Shown: positions 25,324 through 34,636, counted from the stretch's first letter. The stretch: 64,000 nucleotides of DNA from CAXTPV01 sp965276715 (GCA_965276715.1 OZ255622.1:2542001-2606000), one strand, 5' to 3'. Numbers and translations are program-made. The notes: a model not told the origin generated them from the letters alone.

Positions 25324-26502
25324 TCAGGAATGGCGGCTCACGATGTTCGTGTCCGGACCCGCGGCCGGCGCGCGCGTCGCCGGCTGGCGCGGCTTGGCGC
25401 TGCCGCCGAGCATGTGGCCCATCGGCGCGAGCCGGTCGACATGGTCGCAGACGATCTTGAGCACGGCCAGCAGCGGCACGCTGAGGAACGCGCCGACGAT
25501 GCCCCACATCCAGTCCCAGAACATCAGCGACGACATCACCATCACCGGGTTCAGCGTGAACCGGCGGGCGAGCAGCATCGGCGTGATGGTCTCGCCCTCC
25601 AGCAGATGGATGCCGAGATAGATCGCGGGCGGGATCAGGGCGTGGACGAGCGAGTCGTAGGTGAAGAGGCCCACGAAGAAATAGATGCCGATGCCGGTGA
25701 CCGGGCCGAGGATGGGCACATAGTTCAGCAGGAAGGCGGCGACACCCCAGAGCAGCGGATTGGGCAGGCCGAGCAGCCAGACCTGGAGCATGTTCAGGCT
25801 GCCCACCAGGACGTTCATGATGGTGATGGTGGCGAGGTAGAGCGACACGTTCTGCTCGATCTCGGAGACGATCTGCACCGCGCGGCGCTTGTCGGCGAGC
25901 GTCGGCATGATCTCGACGAAGCGGCGCACGAGGCTGTCGCCCGAGGCGAGCAGGAAGAACAGGATCAGGACGAGGGTGAACACCTCGCCGAGGAAGAAGC
26001 GCGTGCCGCTCAGCCCGCTGGTGAGCACGCCGGTGAGCGAGCTGCCCTGGCCCACGGACATGTGCTGGCCGCTGGCCTGGCCGGGCGCCTGGCTGCCGCT
26101 CGACATGATCGACTGCAGGCGGGCGTAGCCCTGCTCGATGGCGTCGATCGGCTGGCGCAGGAAGGCGAGCTTGTGCTGCAGGGCGGCGAGACTGTCGGGC
26201 GCGCGCGCGATCCAGCCCGAGGCCGGCACCGAGACCGCGAGCACGATCATGGCGACGAACCCGAACAGCAGCAGGATCAGCAGCAGGGCGCTCAGCACCT
26301 TGGGCACGTGCAGCCGATGGTTGAGGAACCGCATCACCGGTGCCAGCAGCAGGTTGAGCACGATGGCGAGCACGAACGGCAGCACGATGCTGGCGGCGAA
26401 ATAGAGCGTGTAGAAGACGGCCAGGACCGCCAGGATGGTCAGTGCGGTCGACTTGCCCGACGGGGGCAGGCCGACATGGATCACCGGGTCGGGTGTGGTC
26501 AT
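25324..26502 (-). CDS. AI-2E family transporter (TqsA/PerM-like)
   Basis: A 392-residue polytopic membrane protein. Paired N-terminal helices (TILAVLAVFYTLYFAASIVLP) are followed by a soluble loop of about 110 residues and the conserved C-terminal helices with LLWGVAAFLLNYVPILGPVTG and LLEGETITPMLLARRFTLNPV, which define the family. Members export AI-2, ions or other small solutes, so the substrate is not predictable here. The ATG at 26502 has GGAGCGGCA upstream. It is divergent from the aldehyde dehydrogenase gene and ends close to the MdoH-like gene. Confidence 0.88.
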   Translation of the reverse strand: MTTPDPVIHVGLPPSGKSTALTILAVLAVFYTLYFAASIVLPFVLAIVLNLLLAPVMRFLNHRLHVPKVLSALLLILLLFGFVAMIVLAVSVPASGWIARAPDSLAALQHKLAFLRQPIDAIEQGYARLQSIMSSGSQAPGQASGQHMSVGQGSSLTGVLTSGLSGTRFFLGEVFTLVLILFFLLASGDSLVRRFVEIMPTLADKRRAVQIVSEIEQNVSLYLATITIMNVLVGSLNMLQVWLLGLPNPLLWGVAAFLLNYVPILGPVTGIGIYFFVGLFTYDSLVHALIPPAIYLGIHLLEGETITPMLLARRFTLNPVMVMSSLMFWDWMWGIVGAFLSVPLLAVLKIVCDHVDRLAPMGHMLGGSAKPRQPATRAPAAGPDTNIVSRHS

Positions 26503-26641
26503 CGGTGCCGCTCCGCTTCGTTCACGCCGAGGCATAGAAGCCACGGCGCCGCGAGGCGAGGCCGGCGATGAACCGGACGGCGTCCCGCCCCAACTGGTCA
26601 CCTTGTCGCGTCCCCGCGGACGCCCGGACATGGAGACCATG

Positions 26642-28042
26642 ATGTCGGACCCTAGCCTCGATCCCGCGACGGCGGCGATCTCGCGCAACCCGGCGACGGG
26701 TGCGCTGATCGCGACCTATCCGTTCCAGACCAAAAACGAGATCGAGCAGATGCTCGTGGCGAACAAGGCCGCCTTCGAGCGATGGCGCGCGATGCCGATG
26801 TCGGATCGGGCGGCGCTCTACGCGCGGCTGGCGGCCACGCTGCGCGACCGGTCCGAGCATTTCGCCATGCTCGCCACCAGCGAGATGGGCAAGACGATCG
26901 CCGCCACGCGCGCCGAGATCGAGAAATGCGCCGCCACCATCGCCTGGATCGGCGAGCATGGCCCCGCCATCCTCGCCGACGAACCCGTCGAGACCGAGAC
27001 CAGGGATCGTGCCTATGTCTCGTTCCTGCCGATCGGGACGATCCTGGCGGTGATGCCGTGGAATTTCCCGTTCTGGCAGGTGATCCGGGCCGCGGGTCCG
27101 ATCATGCTGTCGGGCAACGGCTTGGTTCTCAAGCACGCGCCCAACGTCATGGGATGCGCCCATGCGCTGCGTGACGCCTTTGAGGCGAGCGGTTTCCCCG
27201 AGCATCTCTTCGCCATCCTCAACGCCGGCAACGATGCGATCGCGGCCGCGATCGAGGACCCGCGCATCGCCGCCGTCACGGTGACGGGCAGCATGCGGGC
27301 GGGTGCCGCGGTCGCGGCGACCGCGGGCCGCGCGATGAAGAAGAGCCTGCTCGAACTCGGCGGCGCCGACGCCTACGTCGTGCTGGCCGACGCCGACCTC
27401 GACCGCGCGGTCGAGGTCGGCATCGAGGCGCGATACCAGAATGCGGGACAGGTCTGCCTCGCCGCCAAGCGCTTCATCCTGGAGCGGCCGATCGCCGACG
27501 CGTTCACGCGCCAGTATGTCGAGGCCGTCCGCAAGGTGAAGGCAGGCGATCCGCTCGATCCCGCGACCACGATCGGTCCGATCGCGCGCGACGACCTCCG
27601 GAGCGGCATCCACGATCAGGTCGAGCGGTCGATCGCGGCGGGTGCCAGGCTGCTCATCGGCGGCGAGCCGGTCGACGGTCCCGGCTTCTTCTACCAGCCC
27701 ACGGTGCTGGCGGACGTGCGGCCGGGCATGGCGGCCTTCGACGAGGAGATCTTCGGCCCCGTCGCGGCGCTGATCGTCGCCGAGGACGCCGACGACGCGA
27801 TCAGGCTGGCCAATGCGAGCGAATACGGGCTCAGCAGCAACATCTGGACGAACGATCCCGGCCGCGCGCGCATGCTGGCACGGCGGATCGAAGCGGGCGG
27901 CGTCTTCGTCAACGGCTTCTCCGCCTCCAACCCGCGGATTCCGGTCGGCGGCGTCAAGAAGAGCGGCTACGGCCGCGAGCTGTCGCATTTCGGCCTGCGC
28001 GAGTTCACCAACGCGCAAGTGGTCTGGGAGACGGTCGGCTGA
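26642..28042 (+). CDS. NAD(P)-dependent aldehyde dehydrogenase, succinate-semialdehyde dehydrogenase-like
   Basis: A 466-residue ALDH. Nucleotide-binding and catalytic motifs are intact: MPWNFPFWQ, TGSMRAGAAV, the general-base Glu in LELGGADAYV, and the catalytic Cys in NAGQVCLAAKR. The ending GVKKSGYGRELSHFGLREFTN is typical of the YneI/SSADH-type group. The ATG at 26642 is favoured because GGAGA lies five bases upstream; ATGs at 26630 and 26639 are alternatives. Substrate is not certain. Confidence 0.88.
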   Translation: MSDPSLDPATAAISRNPATGALIATYPFQTKNEIEQMLVANKAAFERWRAMPMSDRAALYARLAATLRDRSEHFAMLATSEMGKTIAATRAEIEKCAATIAWIGEHGPAILADEPVETETRDRAYVSFLPIGTILAVMPWNFPFWQVIRAAGPIMLSGNGLVLKHAPNVMGCAHALRDAFEASGFPEHLFAILNAGNDAIAAAIEDPRIAAVTVTGSMRAGAAVAATAGRAMKKSLLELGGADAYVVLADADLDRAVEVGIEARYQNAGQVCLAAKRFILERPIADAFTRQYVEAVRKVKAGDPLDPATTIGPIARDDLRSGIHDQVERSIAAGARLLIGGEPVDGPGFFYQPTVLADVRPGMAAFDEEIFGPVAALIVAEDADDAIRLANASEYGLSSNIWTNDPGRARMLARRIEAGGVFVNGFSASNPRIPVGGVKKSGYGRELSHFGLREFTNAQVVWETVG

Positions 28043-28078
28043 CTGGCCGCCGGCGCCGATCCTGACTTGGGAGTTGCC

Positions 28079-29047
28079 ATGTCCCGGGCCGTCTCGCTCT
28101 TCGCCGGGGCGGCCGCCCTCCTGGTCGCGTCGGCGTCGTGCGCCGCCACGGTCGGGTTCGCCGAGGCGAGCATTCCTGACGGCGCGTCCGCTCCGCTGCA
28201 GGCGGGAATCTGGTATCCCGCCACCGGCAGCACACAGCCGACGCCGGTGGGGCTGCTGACCCAGATGGTGGCGCCAGGCGCGCCGGTGTCGGCGGGCGCT
28301 CATCCGCTGGTGGTGATGTCGCACGGGCAGGGCGGCGACTTCGCCGGTCACGCCGACACCGCGTTCGCGCTCGCGCAGGCCGGCTTCGTGGTCGCGGCAC
28401 CCACGCACACGGGCGACAACTGGCGCGACGCGAGCCGGGCGCTGGACGTGGGCGGACGGGCGCGTCAGCTCGGATCGGTCATCGATTGGATGATCGCCTG
28501 GCATCCGGGCGCGGTCGACCCGGCGCGGATCGGTGCGTTCGGCTTCTCCGCGGGCGGCCTGACGGTGCTGATCGAGGCGGGCGGGAGCCCCGATCTCGGC
28601 CTGGTCGGTCCGCATTGCGCGGCGCATCCGGACTTCTTCGATTGCCACCTGATCGCGGCCCATGGCGGGTTGCCGGCGCGGACGCCGGAACCGCATGCGC
28701 ATCGCCTGCGTGCGATCGTCGTGGCGGCGCCGGCGCTCGGCTTCACGTTCGACCGGGCGCGCCTGCGCGCCGTCACCATGCCGGTCCAGCTCTGGCGCGC
28801 GGCCGACGATGTCGTGCTTCCGGCGCCCTGGTATGCGGATGCGGTGCGCGCGGCCCTGCCGACGCCGCCGGACTTCCATGTCGTCGCCGGTGCCGGCCAT
28901 TTCGATTTCCTGGCACCCTGCTCGACGGCGCTGGCGAAGGTGGCGCCGATGATCTGCGTCAGCGAACCGGGCTTCGACCGGGTGCGTTTCCACGACGCGT
29001 TCAACAAGGCGGTCGTGACGTTCTTCGAGACGTCCCTCGAACGCTGA
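28079..29047 (+). CDS. exported alpha/beta hydrolase (dienelactone hydrolase-like)
   Basis: A 322-residue secreted hydrolase. A signal peptide ends CAA near residue 22. The oxyanion region is HPLVVMSHGQGG, the nucleophile elbow is GFSAGG (Ser about residue 160), the acid is in RAADDVVLPAPW, and the catalytic His is in VAGAGHFDFL. This organisation fits predicted dienelactone hydrolases and platelet-activating-factor acetylhydrolase-like proteins. TTGGGAG five bases before the ATG sets the start. It follows the aldehyde dehydrogenase by 36 bases and may be co-transcribed. Confidence 0.82.
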   Translation: MSRAVSLFAGAAALLVASASCAATVGFAEASIPDGASAPLQAGIWYPATGSTQPTPVGLLTQMVAPGAPVSAGAHPLVVMSHGQGGDFAGHADTAFALAQAGFVVAAPTHTGDNWRDASRALDVGGRARQLGSVIDWMIAWHPGAVDPARIGAFGFSAGGLTVLIEAGGSPDLGLVGPHCAAHPDFFDCHLIAAHGGLPARTPEPHAHRLRAIVVAAPALGFTFDRARLRAVTMPVQLWRAADDVVLPAPWYADAVRAALPTPPDFHVVAGAGHFDFLAPCSTALAKVAPMICVSEPGFDRVRFHDAFNKAVVTFFETSLER

Positions 29048-29217
29048 CGGGACGCGCTTCTCAATCGGCCTCTGATCTCTCAGCCATCGTAATCGTCCCG
29101 CACACATTCCGACTTGGAAGTTTCGTTGCGCTGACGGGCGGCGTTTGCAACGCTCAACCCTGCTCGACCTGTCCACCAATCTTCGAAGTTCGTTCGCTGA
29201 TCGAGGGGCAGGCCCTC

Positions 29218-29475
29218 TCAGTTTGATAGATCAGCGACAGAAACAACCACATGCTGGAACTGCAGTACCGAGCTACTGACTGGTTGCCCGTGACGAGCGG
29301 TCTCGGAAGCAGCCCTGTCCACCTCGGGCGGAATTACTGCAGTCCATCCCGGGCCCAACCAGCGAGCGGTTCCGATACCTGGGTCCAAAGGCCTGATCCC
29401 GAAAAACAGGCAACCGAGGGCTGCAAGGACCACCAGGGCACTGACGCTCGCGTAAAACGCACGACGTGACGACAT
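29218..29475 (-). CDS. small single-pass membrane protein, unknown (84 aa)
   Basis: MSSRRAFYASVSALVVLAAL begins a basic n-region plus one membrane helix (residues about 7-28), followed by an extracytoplasmic tail with no recognised motif. GGTCGGAAG lies just upstream of the ATG at 29475. Longer versions of this frame are less convincing. There is no homologue I can name; the gene is isolated in a poorly coding stretch. Confidence 0.45.
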   Translation of the reverse strand: MSSRRAFYASVSALVVLAALGCLFFGIRPLDPGIGTARWLGPGWTAVIPPEVDRAASETARHGQPVSSSVLQFQHVVVSVADLSN

Positions 29476-29577
29476 GGCTTCCGACCTGCGATGAGATGGC
29501 GTGCCTCTGCGGGCACCTGGACGACAGAAATTGACGTGTTCCATAGGCCAATCCCACGTTGTCACGCCGGTGGGCAA

Positions 29578-30084
29578 CGGCCGAACGAGACGCTACGCTC
29601 CGGATTTTGCATGGCAGCAGCTCGCAGACATGCCCGACTGACCGTTCCGCGATCCGGGATCAGGCTCGTTCAGCTTCGCCGTCGCAATGAGAGATGCGAC
29701 CGCAGCGGCTTACAAGTCGCGCGTCAGCGCCATCCAACGCCAAGCGCGTAGCGGATCGCGCTCGCCAGATCGATGCGTTTGGATGTGCCCTCGCCCTGCG
29801 ATCCGGCTTGGGTCTGACGCGCCGGGCGCGAGCATGCTGGGAGGGGGATAGACGCGACGCAGGTGTCGAACCTGGGACAGTGGGCTGCGGAAGAGAGCCG
29901 TCAGGCCTCGACGATTTCGAAACGAGGGCGAGGTCAGTGGTCTTGCCACATCAATTCATGTCGCGGTTCGGTTCCGGCAAAGACGAGCCTTTGAGTCAAA
30001 CGCTTCGAGAAGCGGGGTCTGGGGCCGACCGGCCCCAGCGGGTCAAGGGCAGCGCCCTTGCCTGTCTTGTTCCGCAGCCCGTGC
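29578..30084. other. non-coding stretch with no convincing gene
   Basis: Open frames here are short, lack ribosome sites and have shadow-like composition. GC is lower than in neighbouring genes. It may hold gene remnants; the only structured element seen is the double hairpin at 30019-30060, listed separately. Confidence 0.5.
30019..30060. repeat. intergenic double-hairpin element, copy A
   Basis: Hairpin 1 is CTGGGGCC/GGCCCCAG with loop GACC. After the spacer CGGGT comes hairpin 2, CAAGGGC/GCCCTTG with loop AGC. The architecture matches copy B at 50897-50939, with different stem bases but preserved pairing. Confidence 0.6.
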
Positions 30085-30141
30085 GCTAGAGCGTGATCGG
30101 TTTAGGTTGACATGAAATGCGAGAGCCGATCACGCTCTAGC
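30085..30141. repeat. 16-bp perfect inverted repeat around 25 bases
   Basis: GCTAGAGCGTGATCGG and CCGATCACGCTCTAGC pair perfectly. It lies 57 bases past the chvG stop. It resembles short intergenic palindromes of alphaproteobacteria and may be a repeat element, a terminator or a protein site. Confidence 0.6.
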
Positions 30142-30153
30142 CTTTGTTTCGAC

Positions 30154-30199
30154 GAGCAATTTTATCGCTGTGCTGACGCAACTTGAAGCGATATTGCTC
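30154..30199. terminator. stem-loop at the 3' end of chvG
   Basis: GAGCAAT-TTT-ATCGCT and AGCGATATTGCTC pair with a 3-base bulge. The inner arm overlaps the chvG stop codon, so this could end the chvI-chvG transcript. It is not followed by a strong T-tract. Confidence 0.4.
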
Positions 30200-31944
30200 T
30201 AGACGCGCGGCAGCACCACGAGGAAGCGCGCGCCCCTGACGGTGCCGTTGCCGTCGACGACGTTCTCGGCCGCGATGCGTCCCTTCAGCGCCTCGACGAT
30301 CTGGCGGCTGATCGAGAGGCCGAGGCCGGAATGCTGGCCGAAACGCTCGCCGGCCGGGCGCTCGGAGTAGAATCGATCGAAGATATGTTCGAGCTTGGCC
30401 TGCGGGATCCCCGGCCCCTGGTCGGTGACCGAGAGCAGGGCCTGGTCGCCCGAGGCGCGCGCCGCAAGCACGATCCGGCCTTGCGCGGGGGAGAAGCTGA
30501 TCGCGTTGCCGGTCAGGTTGCGCAGCACCTGGACGAGGCGGTCCTCGACGGCAAGCACGGTCAGCGTCTCGTCGGGATCGCCCTCGATGACCAGCCGCGG
30601 CGCGTCCTCGGCGCGCGTCGCCTCGTGGATGTCGACGAGGGCGCGCAGCAGCGGGAACACCGGGATGGGAACGGTCGTCGCGCGCGAGAGCTCGGCGTCC
30701 ACGCGGCTCGCATTCGCGATGTCCGAGATCAGTCGGTCGAGGCGCGAGACGTCCTCGCCGATGATGCCGAGCAGGCGCTTCTGCTGCTCGCGGTTGTCGA
30801 TGCGCCTGAGCGTCTCGATGGCGCTCGCGATCGACGAGAGCGGGTTCTTGATCTCGTGGCTGACGTCGGCAGCGAAGCGCTCGGTCGCATCCATCCGGGC
30901 CCACAGCGCCCTGACGCTCTGGTCGAGCGCCTGTCCGAGCTCGCCGATCTCGTCGGAGCGGCGTCGCAGGGCGGCCGGCACCGCCCCGGTGCGCCCCTCG
31001 CCCTCGCGCATCGAGAGGGCCGCGCGCGCGAGCGAGAGGATCGGCCGCGTGATCGTGCGCGACAGGTACCATGACAGCAGGACGGTGATGCCGAGTGCGA
31101 GCAGGAACAGATCGAGGATCGAGCGGCGCACCGCCTCGAGCGAGCGGTCGACCTCGCCGGCCGCGCGCGTGAGCAGGATGATGCCCACGGTGTGGCCGTC
31201 GTGCGCCACCGGTTCGGCGACGGTCACCAGCAGCCGGTCGTCGTGGGTGCGCCTGATGTAGGGCGGCATCTCGGGGCTGTCGCTGACGCCGCCGAGATGG
31301 AGCTGCTCGCGCACGTCTGGCGACCATTGCAGGCCCTGGCTCTCGCCGTTCTTGCGTTCGACGACGAGGTCGTCGCTGCCGGCGGGCAGCAGCGACAGCA
31401 GCTCGTCGTAGAAACGGCCGAGGGCCGGGATGACCTGGCCCATGATCGTGGCGGGCACATTGACCGGCATCGGCGGCCGTGGCGGCGTGCCGTCGGGCCG
31501 GTCGGGATTGCTGTCGGCGATGATGCGCCCGTCCGGGCCGTAGAGGCGGGCGACCGAGAACGGGGTCGGTTCGGTCAGCCGCCGCAGCAGCGGCCGGGCG
31601 AGGTCCGGGACCAGGGCGGGATCGGCGTGGTGACGGCCCTCGGGCAGGCGGGTGGCGCTCTGTCCGAGCGCGCCGGCATAGATGCGCGCCTGCTCGCGCA
31701 ACGCGTTGACCTCGCCCACCAGGAGCCCGTTCTGGTACTGGTCGAGATAGAGCAGGGTGGCGACGAGGAGGGCGAGCGGCAGCGCGTTGACCAGCAGCAC
31801 GCGCCGCAGGAGCGGCGAGACGAGACGGGTGCGGAACGGTGCCCGCGCCTGGGCGTCAGGCCTCCTTGTAGCGGTAGCCGATGCCGTAGAGGGTTTCGAT
31901 GTGGTTGAACGTGTCGTCCACCGCTCGGAACTTCTTGCGGACAC
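30199..31944 (-). CDS. chvG: sensor histidine kinase ChvG
   Basis: About 581 residues if the GTG at 31944 is used. An N-terminal membrane helix (VNALPLALLVATLLYLDQYQ) precedes a long periplasmic sensor domain, a second helix (LFLLALGITVLLSWYL), a HAMP segment, the H-box FAADVSHEIKNPL and the ATPase motifs (GNAISFSP, VTDQGPGIP, HSGLGLSIS). The ChvG family senses acid or envelope stress with ChvI. The start is unresolved: the basic tail SPLLRRVLLVN before the first helix looks genuine, yet no start codon lies between the chvI stop and GTG 31800, so translation must begin inside chvI or at 31800. Confidence 0.88.
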   Translation of the reverse strand: MSARSSERWTTRSTTSKPSTASATATRRPDAQARAPFRTRLVSPLLRRVLLVNALPLALLVATLLYLDQYQNGLLVGEVNALREQARIYAGALGQSATRLPEGRHHADPALVPDLARPLLRRLTEPTPFSVARLYGPDGRIIADSNPDRPDGTPPRPPMPVNVPATIMGQVIPALGRFYDELLSLLPAGSDDLVVERKNGESQGLQWSPDVREQLHLGGVSDSPEMPPYIRRTHDDRLLVTVAEPVAHDGHTVGIILLTRAAGEVDRSLEAVRRSILDLFLLALGITVLLSWYLSRTITRPILSLARAALSMREGEGRTGAVPAALRRRSDEIGELGQALDQSVRALWARMDATERFAADVSHEIKNPLSSIASAIETLRRIDNREQQKRLLGIIGEDVSRLDRLISDIANASRVDAELSRATTVPIPVFPLLRALVDIHEATRAEDAPRLVIEGDPDETLTVLAVEDRLVQVLRNLTGNAISFSPAQGRIVLAARASGDQALLSVTDQGPGIPQAKLEHIFDRFYSERPAGERFGQHSGLGLSISRQIVEALKGRIAAENVVDGNGTVRGARFLVVLPRV

Positions 31945-32557
31945 GCTTGATGTGACTGTCGATGGTTCGGTCGTCGACATAGATGTTCTCGCCATAGGCG
32001 GCATCGATCAACTGGTCGCGGGATTTGACCATGCCGGGCCGCATCGCCAGCGTCTTGACCAGCAGGAATTCGGTGACCGTGAGCTGGATGTCGTGGTCGT
32101 GCCACAGACATTGGTGGCGGGTCTCGTCGAGCGTGAGCTCCCCGCGGGTCAGGCGCGCGGCGGGACTGGCGCCGGAGGCCTCCAGCCGGCTCGCCTCGTT
32201 GCGGCGGAGCAGCGCGCGGATGCGCTCGATCAGCAGCCGCTGGCTGAACGGCTTGGTGATGTAGTCGTCCGCGCCGAGCCTGAGCCCCATGAGCTGGTCG
32301 ACCTCCTCGTCCTTGCTGGTCAGGAAGATCACCGGCAACTGCGAGCGCGCGCGCAGCCGCTGCAGCAGCTCCATCCCGTCCATGCGCGGCATCTTGATGT
32401 CGAGCACCGCGAGGTCGACCGGCTTGGCGGTCAGGGCCTGCAGCGCGCTCTCGCCGTCGGTATAGGTCCGGACATGATAGCCCTCGGCCTCGAGCGTCAT
32501 CGACACGGAGGCGAGTATGTTGCGGTCGTCGTCGACCAGCGCGATCGTCTGTGTCAT
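31856..32557 (-). CDS. chvI: response regulator ChvI
   Basis: A 233-residue OmpR-type regulator. The receiver domain has DDD near residue 10, the phosphoacceptor Asp in VLDIKMPRMDG near 53, and Lys in ITKPFS near 105. The winged-helix output domain (TVTEFLLVKTLAMRPG, then DDRTIDSHIKRVRKKFR and GIGYRYKEA) is complete. The ATG at 32557 has GGAAGGGA upstream; the longer frame is not needed. chvI lies upstream of chvG, the usual order. Confidence 0.92.
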   Translation of the reverse strand: MTQTIALVDDDRNILASVSMTLEAEGYHVRTYTDGESALQALTAKPVDLAVLDIKMPRMDGMELLQRLRARSQLPVIFLTSKDEEVDQLMGLRLGADDYITKPFSQRLLIERIRALLRRNEASRLEASGASPAARLTRGELTLDETRHQCLWHDHDIQLTVTEFLLVKTLAMRPGMVKSRDQLIDAAYGENIYVDDRTIDSHIKRVRKKFRAVDDTFNHIETLYGIGYRYKEA

Positions 32558-32649
32558 CCGTCCCTTCCCGTCCGGCTCCTGGACGAAGCAGGCACCTTGC
32601 CCAATTCGCGGGTCGGGCGATAGCGGCACGGGCCGCGTGGGAGAGCGGC

Positions 32650-33303
32650 ATGAGCGACGGGTTCGAGGCGCGCCTGCTGTTGCGCGAGGCGCGGTCCGGC
32701 GTGCTGGCGACGGCGGCGGGCGGCGAGCCGCAGGTCGGGCTGGTCACGCCGGCGACCGACGCGGGGCTCGACATCCTGCTGCTGCTGTCGGGCCTGTCGG
32801 CGCACACCAGGGCGCTGGAAGCGGAGGCCGCCTGCGCGGTGCTGGTGAGCGGGCGAGCGGCCGGCGCCAACCCGCAGACGACGCCGCGGATCTCGGTCAA
32901 CGGCACGGCCGAGAAGCTGAGGCGCGGCACGGAGGAATACGCGGCCGGGCGTGCGCGCTACCTGGCGGTGCATCCGTACGCCGCGCTCTATGTCGACTTC
33001 GATGATTTCAGCGTCTGGCGCGTACGGCCCGAGGCGGCGCTCCACGTCGCGGGGTTCGGCCGGGCCCGCAAGCTCGGGGGTGCGGCGTTGCGGCCCCCGC
33101 CCGAGGCGGTCGCCGCGATCGAGGCCGCCCGCTCGTCGCTGGAGGCCGAGGCCGTACGGCTGCTCGGCCACGTGGTCGGCCTGGATCCGGACGGGGTGGA
33201 TCTGGCGGATGGCGAGGCGACCATCCGGCGGAGTTTCGCGCGCGCGGCGGCCGATGCCGGATCGTGGCGCGAGGCGCTCACCAGAATTGCCACCAGGGCC
33301 TGA
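32650..33303 (+). CDS. HugZ-like FMN-binding split-barrel protein
   Basis: A 217-residue protein of the pyridoxamine 5'-phosphate oxidase-like superfamily. LLREARSGVLATAAGGEPQVG and the sequence DILLLLSGLSAHTRALEAE form the first barrel half, and YAALYVDFDDFSVWRVRPEAALHVAGFG the second. A C-terminal DUF2470-like helical domain (EAVRLLGHVVGLDPDGVDL) is the arrangement of HugZ haem-utilisation proteins. No other haem genes are adjacent. Its 3' end overlaps the convergent next gene by 26 bases. Confidence 0.78.
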   Translation: MSDGFEARLLLREARSGVLATAAGGEPQVGLVTPATDAGLDILLLLSGLSAHTRALEAEAACAVLVSGRAAGANPQTTPRISVNGTAEKLRRGTEEYAAGRARYLAVHPYAALYVDFDDFSVWRVRPEAALHVAGFGRARKLGGAALRPPPEAVAAIEAARSSLEAEAVRLLGHVVGLDPDGVDLADGEATIRRSFARAAADAGSWREALTRIATRA

Positions 33304-33967
33304 ACCCGATCCGGCGCTGTCGATCGGGCGCGCTTCCGGTCAGCGCGGTCACGACCAGCCGCGAGCCGACGAAACGGCCCTCGACCCAGAGCGTGGCGGT
33401 GCCGTCGCGTGCCGCGCGAGTGATCGACGGCGCGAACCGGACCTGGCCCAGATCGACCCGGGCACGGACGGTCCGGCCGCCGTCCTCGCGCGCGATCCGC
33501 CAGAGTGCGCCGTCGCGATGAACGATGTAGTGGCCGATCGGTCCGCGCCGGACCGCGTCGGCTCGCCTGGCCCGGGCGGGAGACGGTGGCGTGGCCGGCG
33601 CGGGCGGCCTGGGCGGTGACGGGGTGGGCGCGGGCGGCGCCTGGGTCGGCGCGGGTGGAGACGCGGCGGGCATGGGCGGCAGCGGCGCGGGCGCGGGCGG
33701 CGCCGGCTCGGGTGGCGGTGCCGGCGCCGGTGCTGGTGCTGGTGCTGGTGCTGGTGCTGGTGTTGGTGTTGGTGCCGGCGCCGGAGGGGGCGCGGGGACG
33801 GATGGCAACGGCGGCAGCCTGGTCTGACCGGTCTCCGCGGGCTGGCTCGGGTCCGGCACGATGGAGATCGCGCTGTCGGGAGCGCCGACCGGCGGCGCCG
33901 AGGGCGGCGACGCGAGCGCGCTCGGGAGAGCGGCCATCGCCAGGATCCCGAGCAGCGTCCGCCTCAT
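33278..33967 (-). CDS. exported Pro/Ala-rich protein of unknown function
   Basis: A 229-residue protein with a signal peptide (MRRTLLGILAMAALPSALAS). Residues about 50-135 are a near-perfect Pro-Ala/Thr repeat encoded by alternating short codon repeats at 33730-33790. A compact C-terminal domain follows (GHYIVHRDGALWRIAREDG, RVDLGQVRFAPSITRAARDG, WVEGRFVGSRLVVTAL). The layout is that of a periplasm-spanning linker with a terminal module. The function is unknown. The ATG at 33967 is preferred over 33982. Confidence 0.65.
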   Translation of the reverse strand: MRRTLLGILAMAALPSALASPPSAPPVGAPDSAISIVPDPSQPAETGQTRLPPLPSVPAPPPAPAPTPTPAPAPAPAPAPAPAPPPEPAPPAPAPLPPMPAASPPAPTQAPPAPTPSPPRPPAPATPPSPARARRADAVRRGPIGHYIVHRDGALWRIAREDGGRTVRARVDLGQVRFAPSITRAARDGTATLWVEGRFVGSRLVVTALTGSAPDRQRRIGFRPWWQFW

Positions 33968-34045
33968 GAAATGTCCCGTCATCGCAAGGAAGCGGCACTA
34001 TAGCCGGTCTTGCCCGGGCGTCCGCCGTCGACTACCTGAGCGGCC

Positions 34046-34636
34046 ATGACGGACGAACACGAGCACGACGGATTGCAGGCGGACATCGTCGACGAGGCCG
34101 ACGCCGTTCGGCCCGGCCCGGAGCAGACGATGCAGGCGGCGGCGGACCGGATCGGCGAGCTGGAGGCGTCGCTCGAGGAGATGCGCGAGCGCTGGGTGCG
34201 CGCGGAGGCGGAGGCGCAGAACATCAGGTCGCGTGCGCGGCGCGACGTCGACGATGCGCGCCAGTACGCGGTGCAGAAATTCGCGCGCGACGTCGTCGAG
34301 GCCGCCGAGAATCTCAGGCGCGGCCTGGCCAGCCTGCCGGAGGCGTCCAGCGACGACGCGATGCTGGGCAAGCTGCGGGAGGGTTTCGAGGGCGTCGAGC
34401 GGAGTTTCATCGGCATCCTCGAGCGCAACGGGATCATCGCCACCGATCCGACGGGCGAGAAGTTCGACGCCAACCTGCATCAGGCGATGGCCGAGCAGCC
34501 GTCCGAACAGTATCCGCCCGGGACGGTGGTCGCGGCCTGGACCAAGGCCTGGACCCTGAACGGCCGGCTTCTCAAGCCGGCGATGGTGGTGGTCTCGAAG
34601 GGCGGCGAGCCGTCCGGCCTCGATACGTCCGCGTAA
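34046..34636 (+). CDS. grpE: nucleotide exchange factor GrpE
   Basis: A 196-residue co-chaperone that exchanges ADP on DnaK. A long coiled coil (about 30-85, ELEASLEEMRERWVRAEAEAQN) leads to a C-terminal beta domain with GEKFDANLHQAM and GRLLKPAMVVVSKG, both family signatures. It is the first gene of the grpE-dnaK-dnaJ cluster. Confidence 0.95.
   Translation: MTDEHEHDGLQADIVDEADAVRPGPEQTMQAAADRIGELEASLEEMRERWVRAEAEAQNIRSRARRDVDDARQYAVQKFARDVVEAAENLRRGLASLPEASSDDAMLGKLREGFEGVERSFIGILERNGIIATDPTGEKFDANLHQAMAEQPSEQYPPGTVVAAWTKAWTLNGRLLKPAMVVVSKGGEPSGLDTSA

Noticed and set aside
33730..33790. Short tandem repeats that could suggest a CRISPR or satellite
   Set aside because: They are codon-level Pro-Ala repeats within an exported protein, without spacers.
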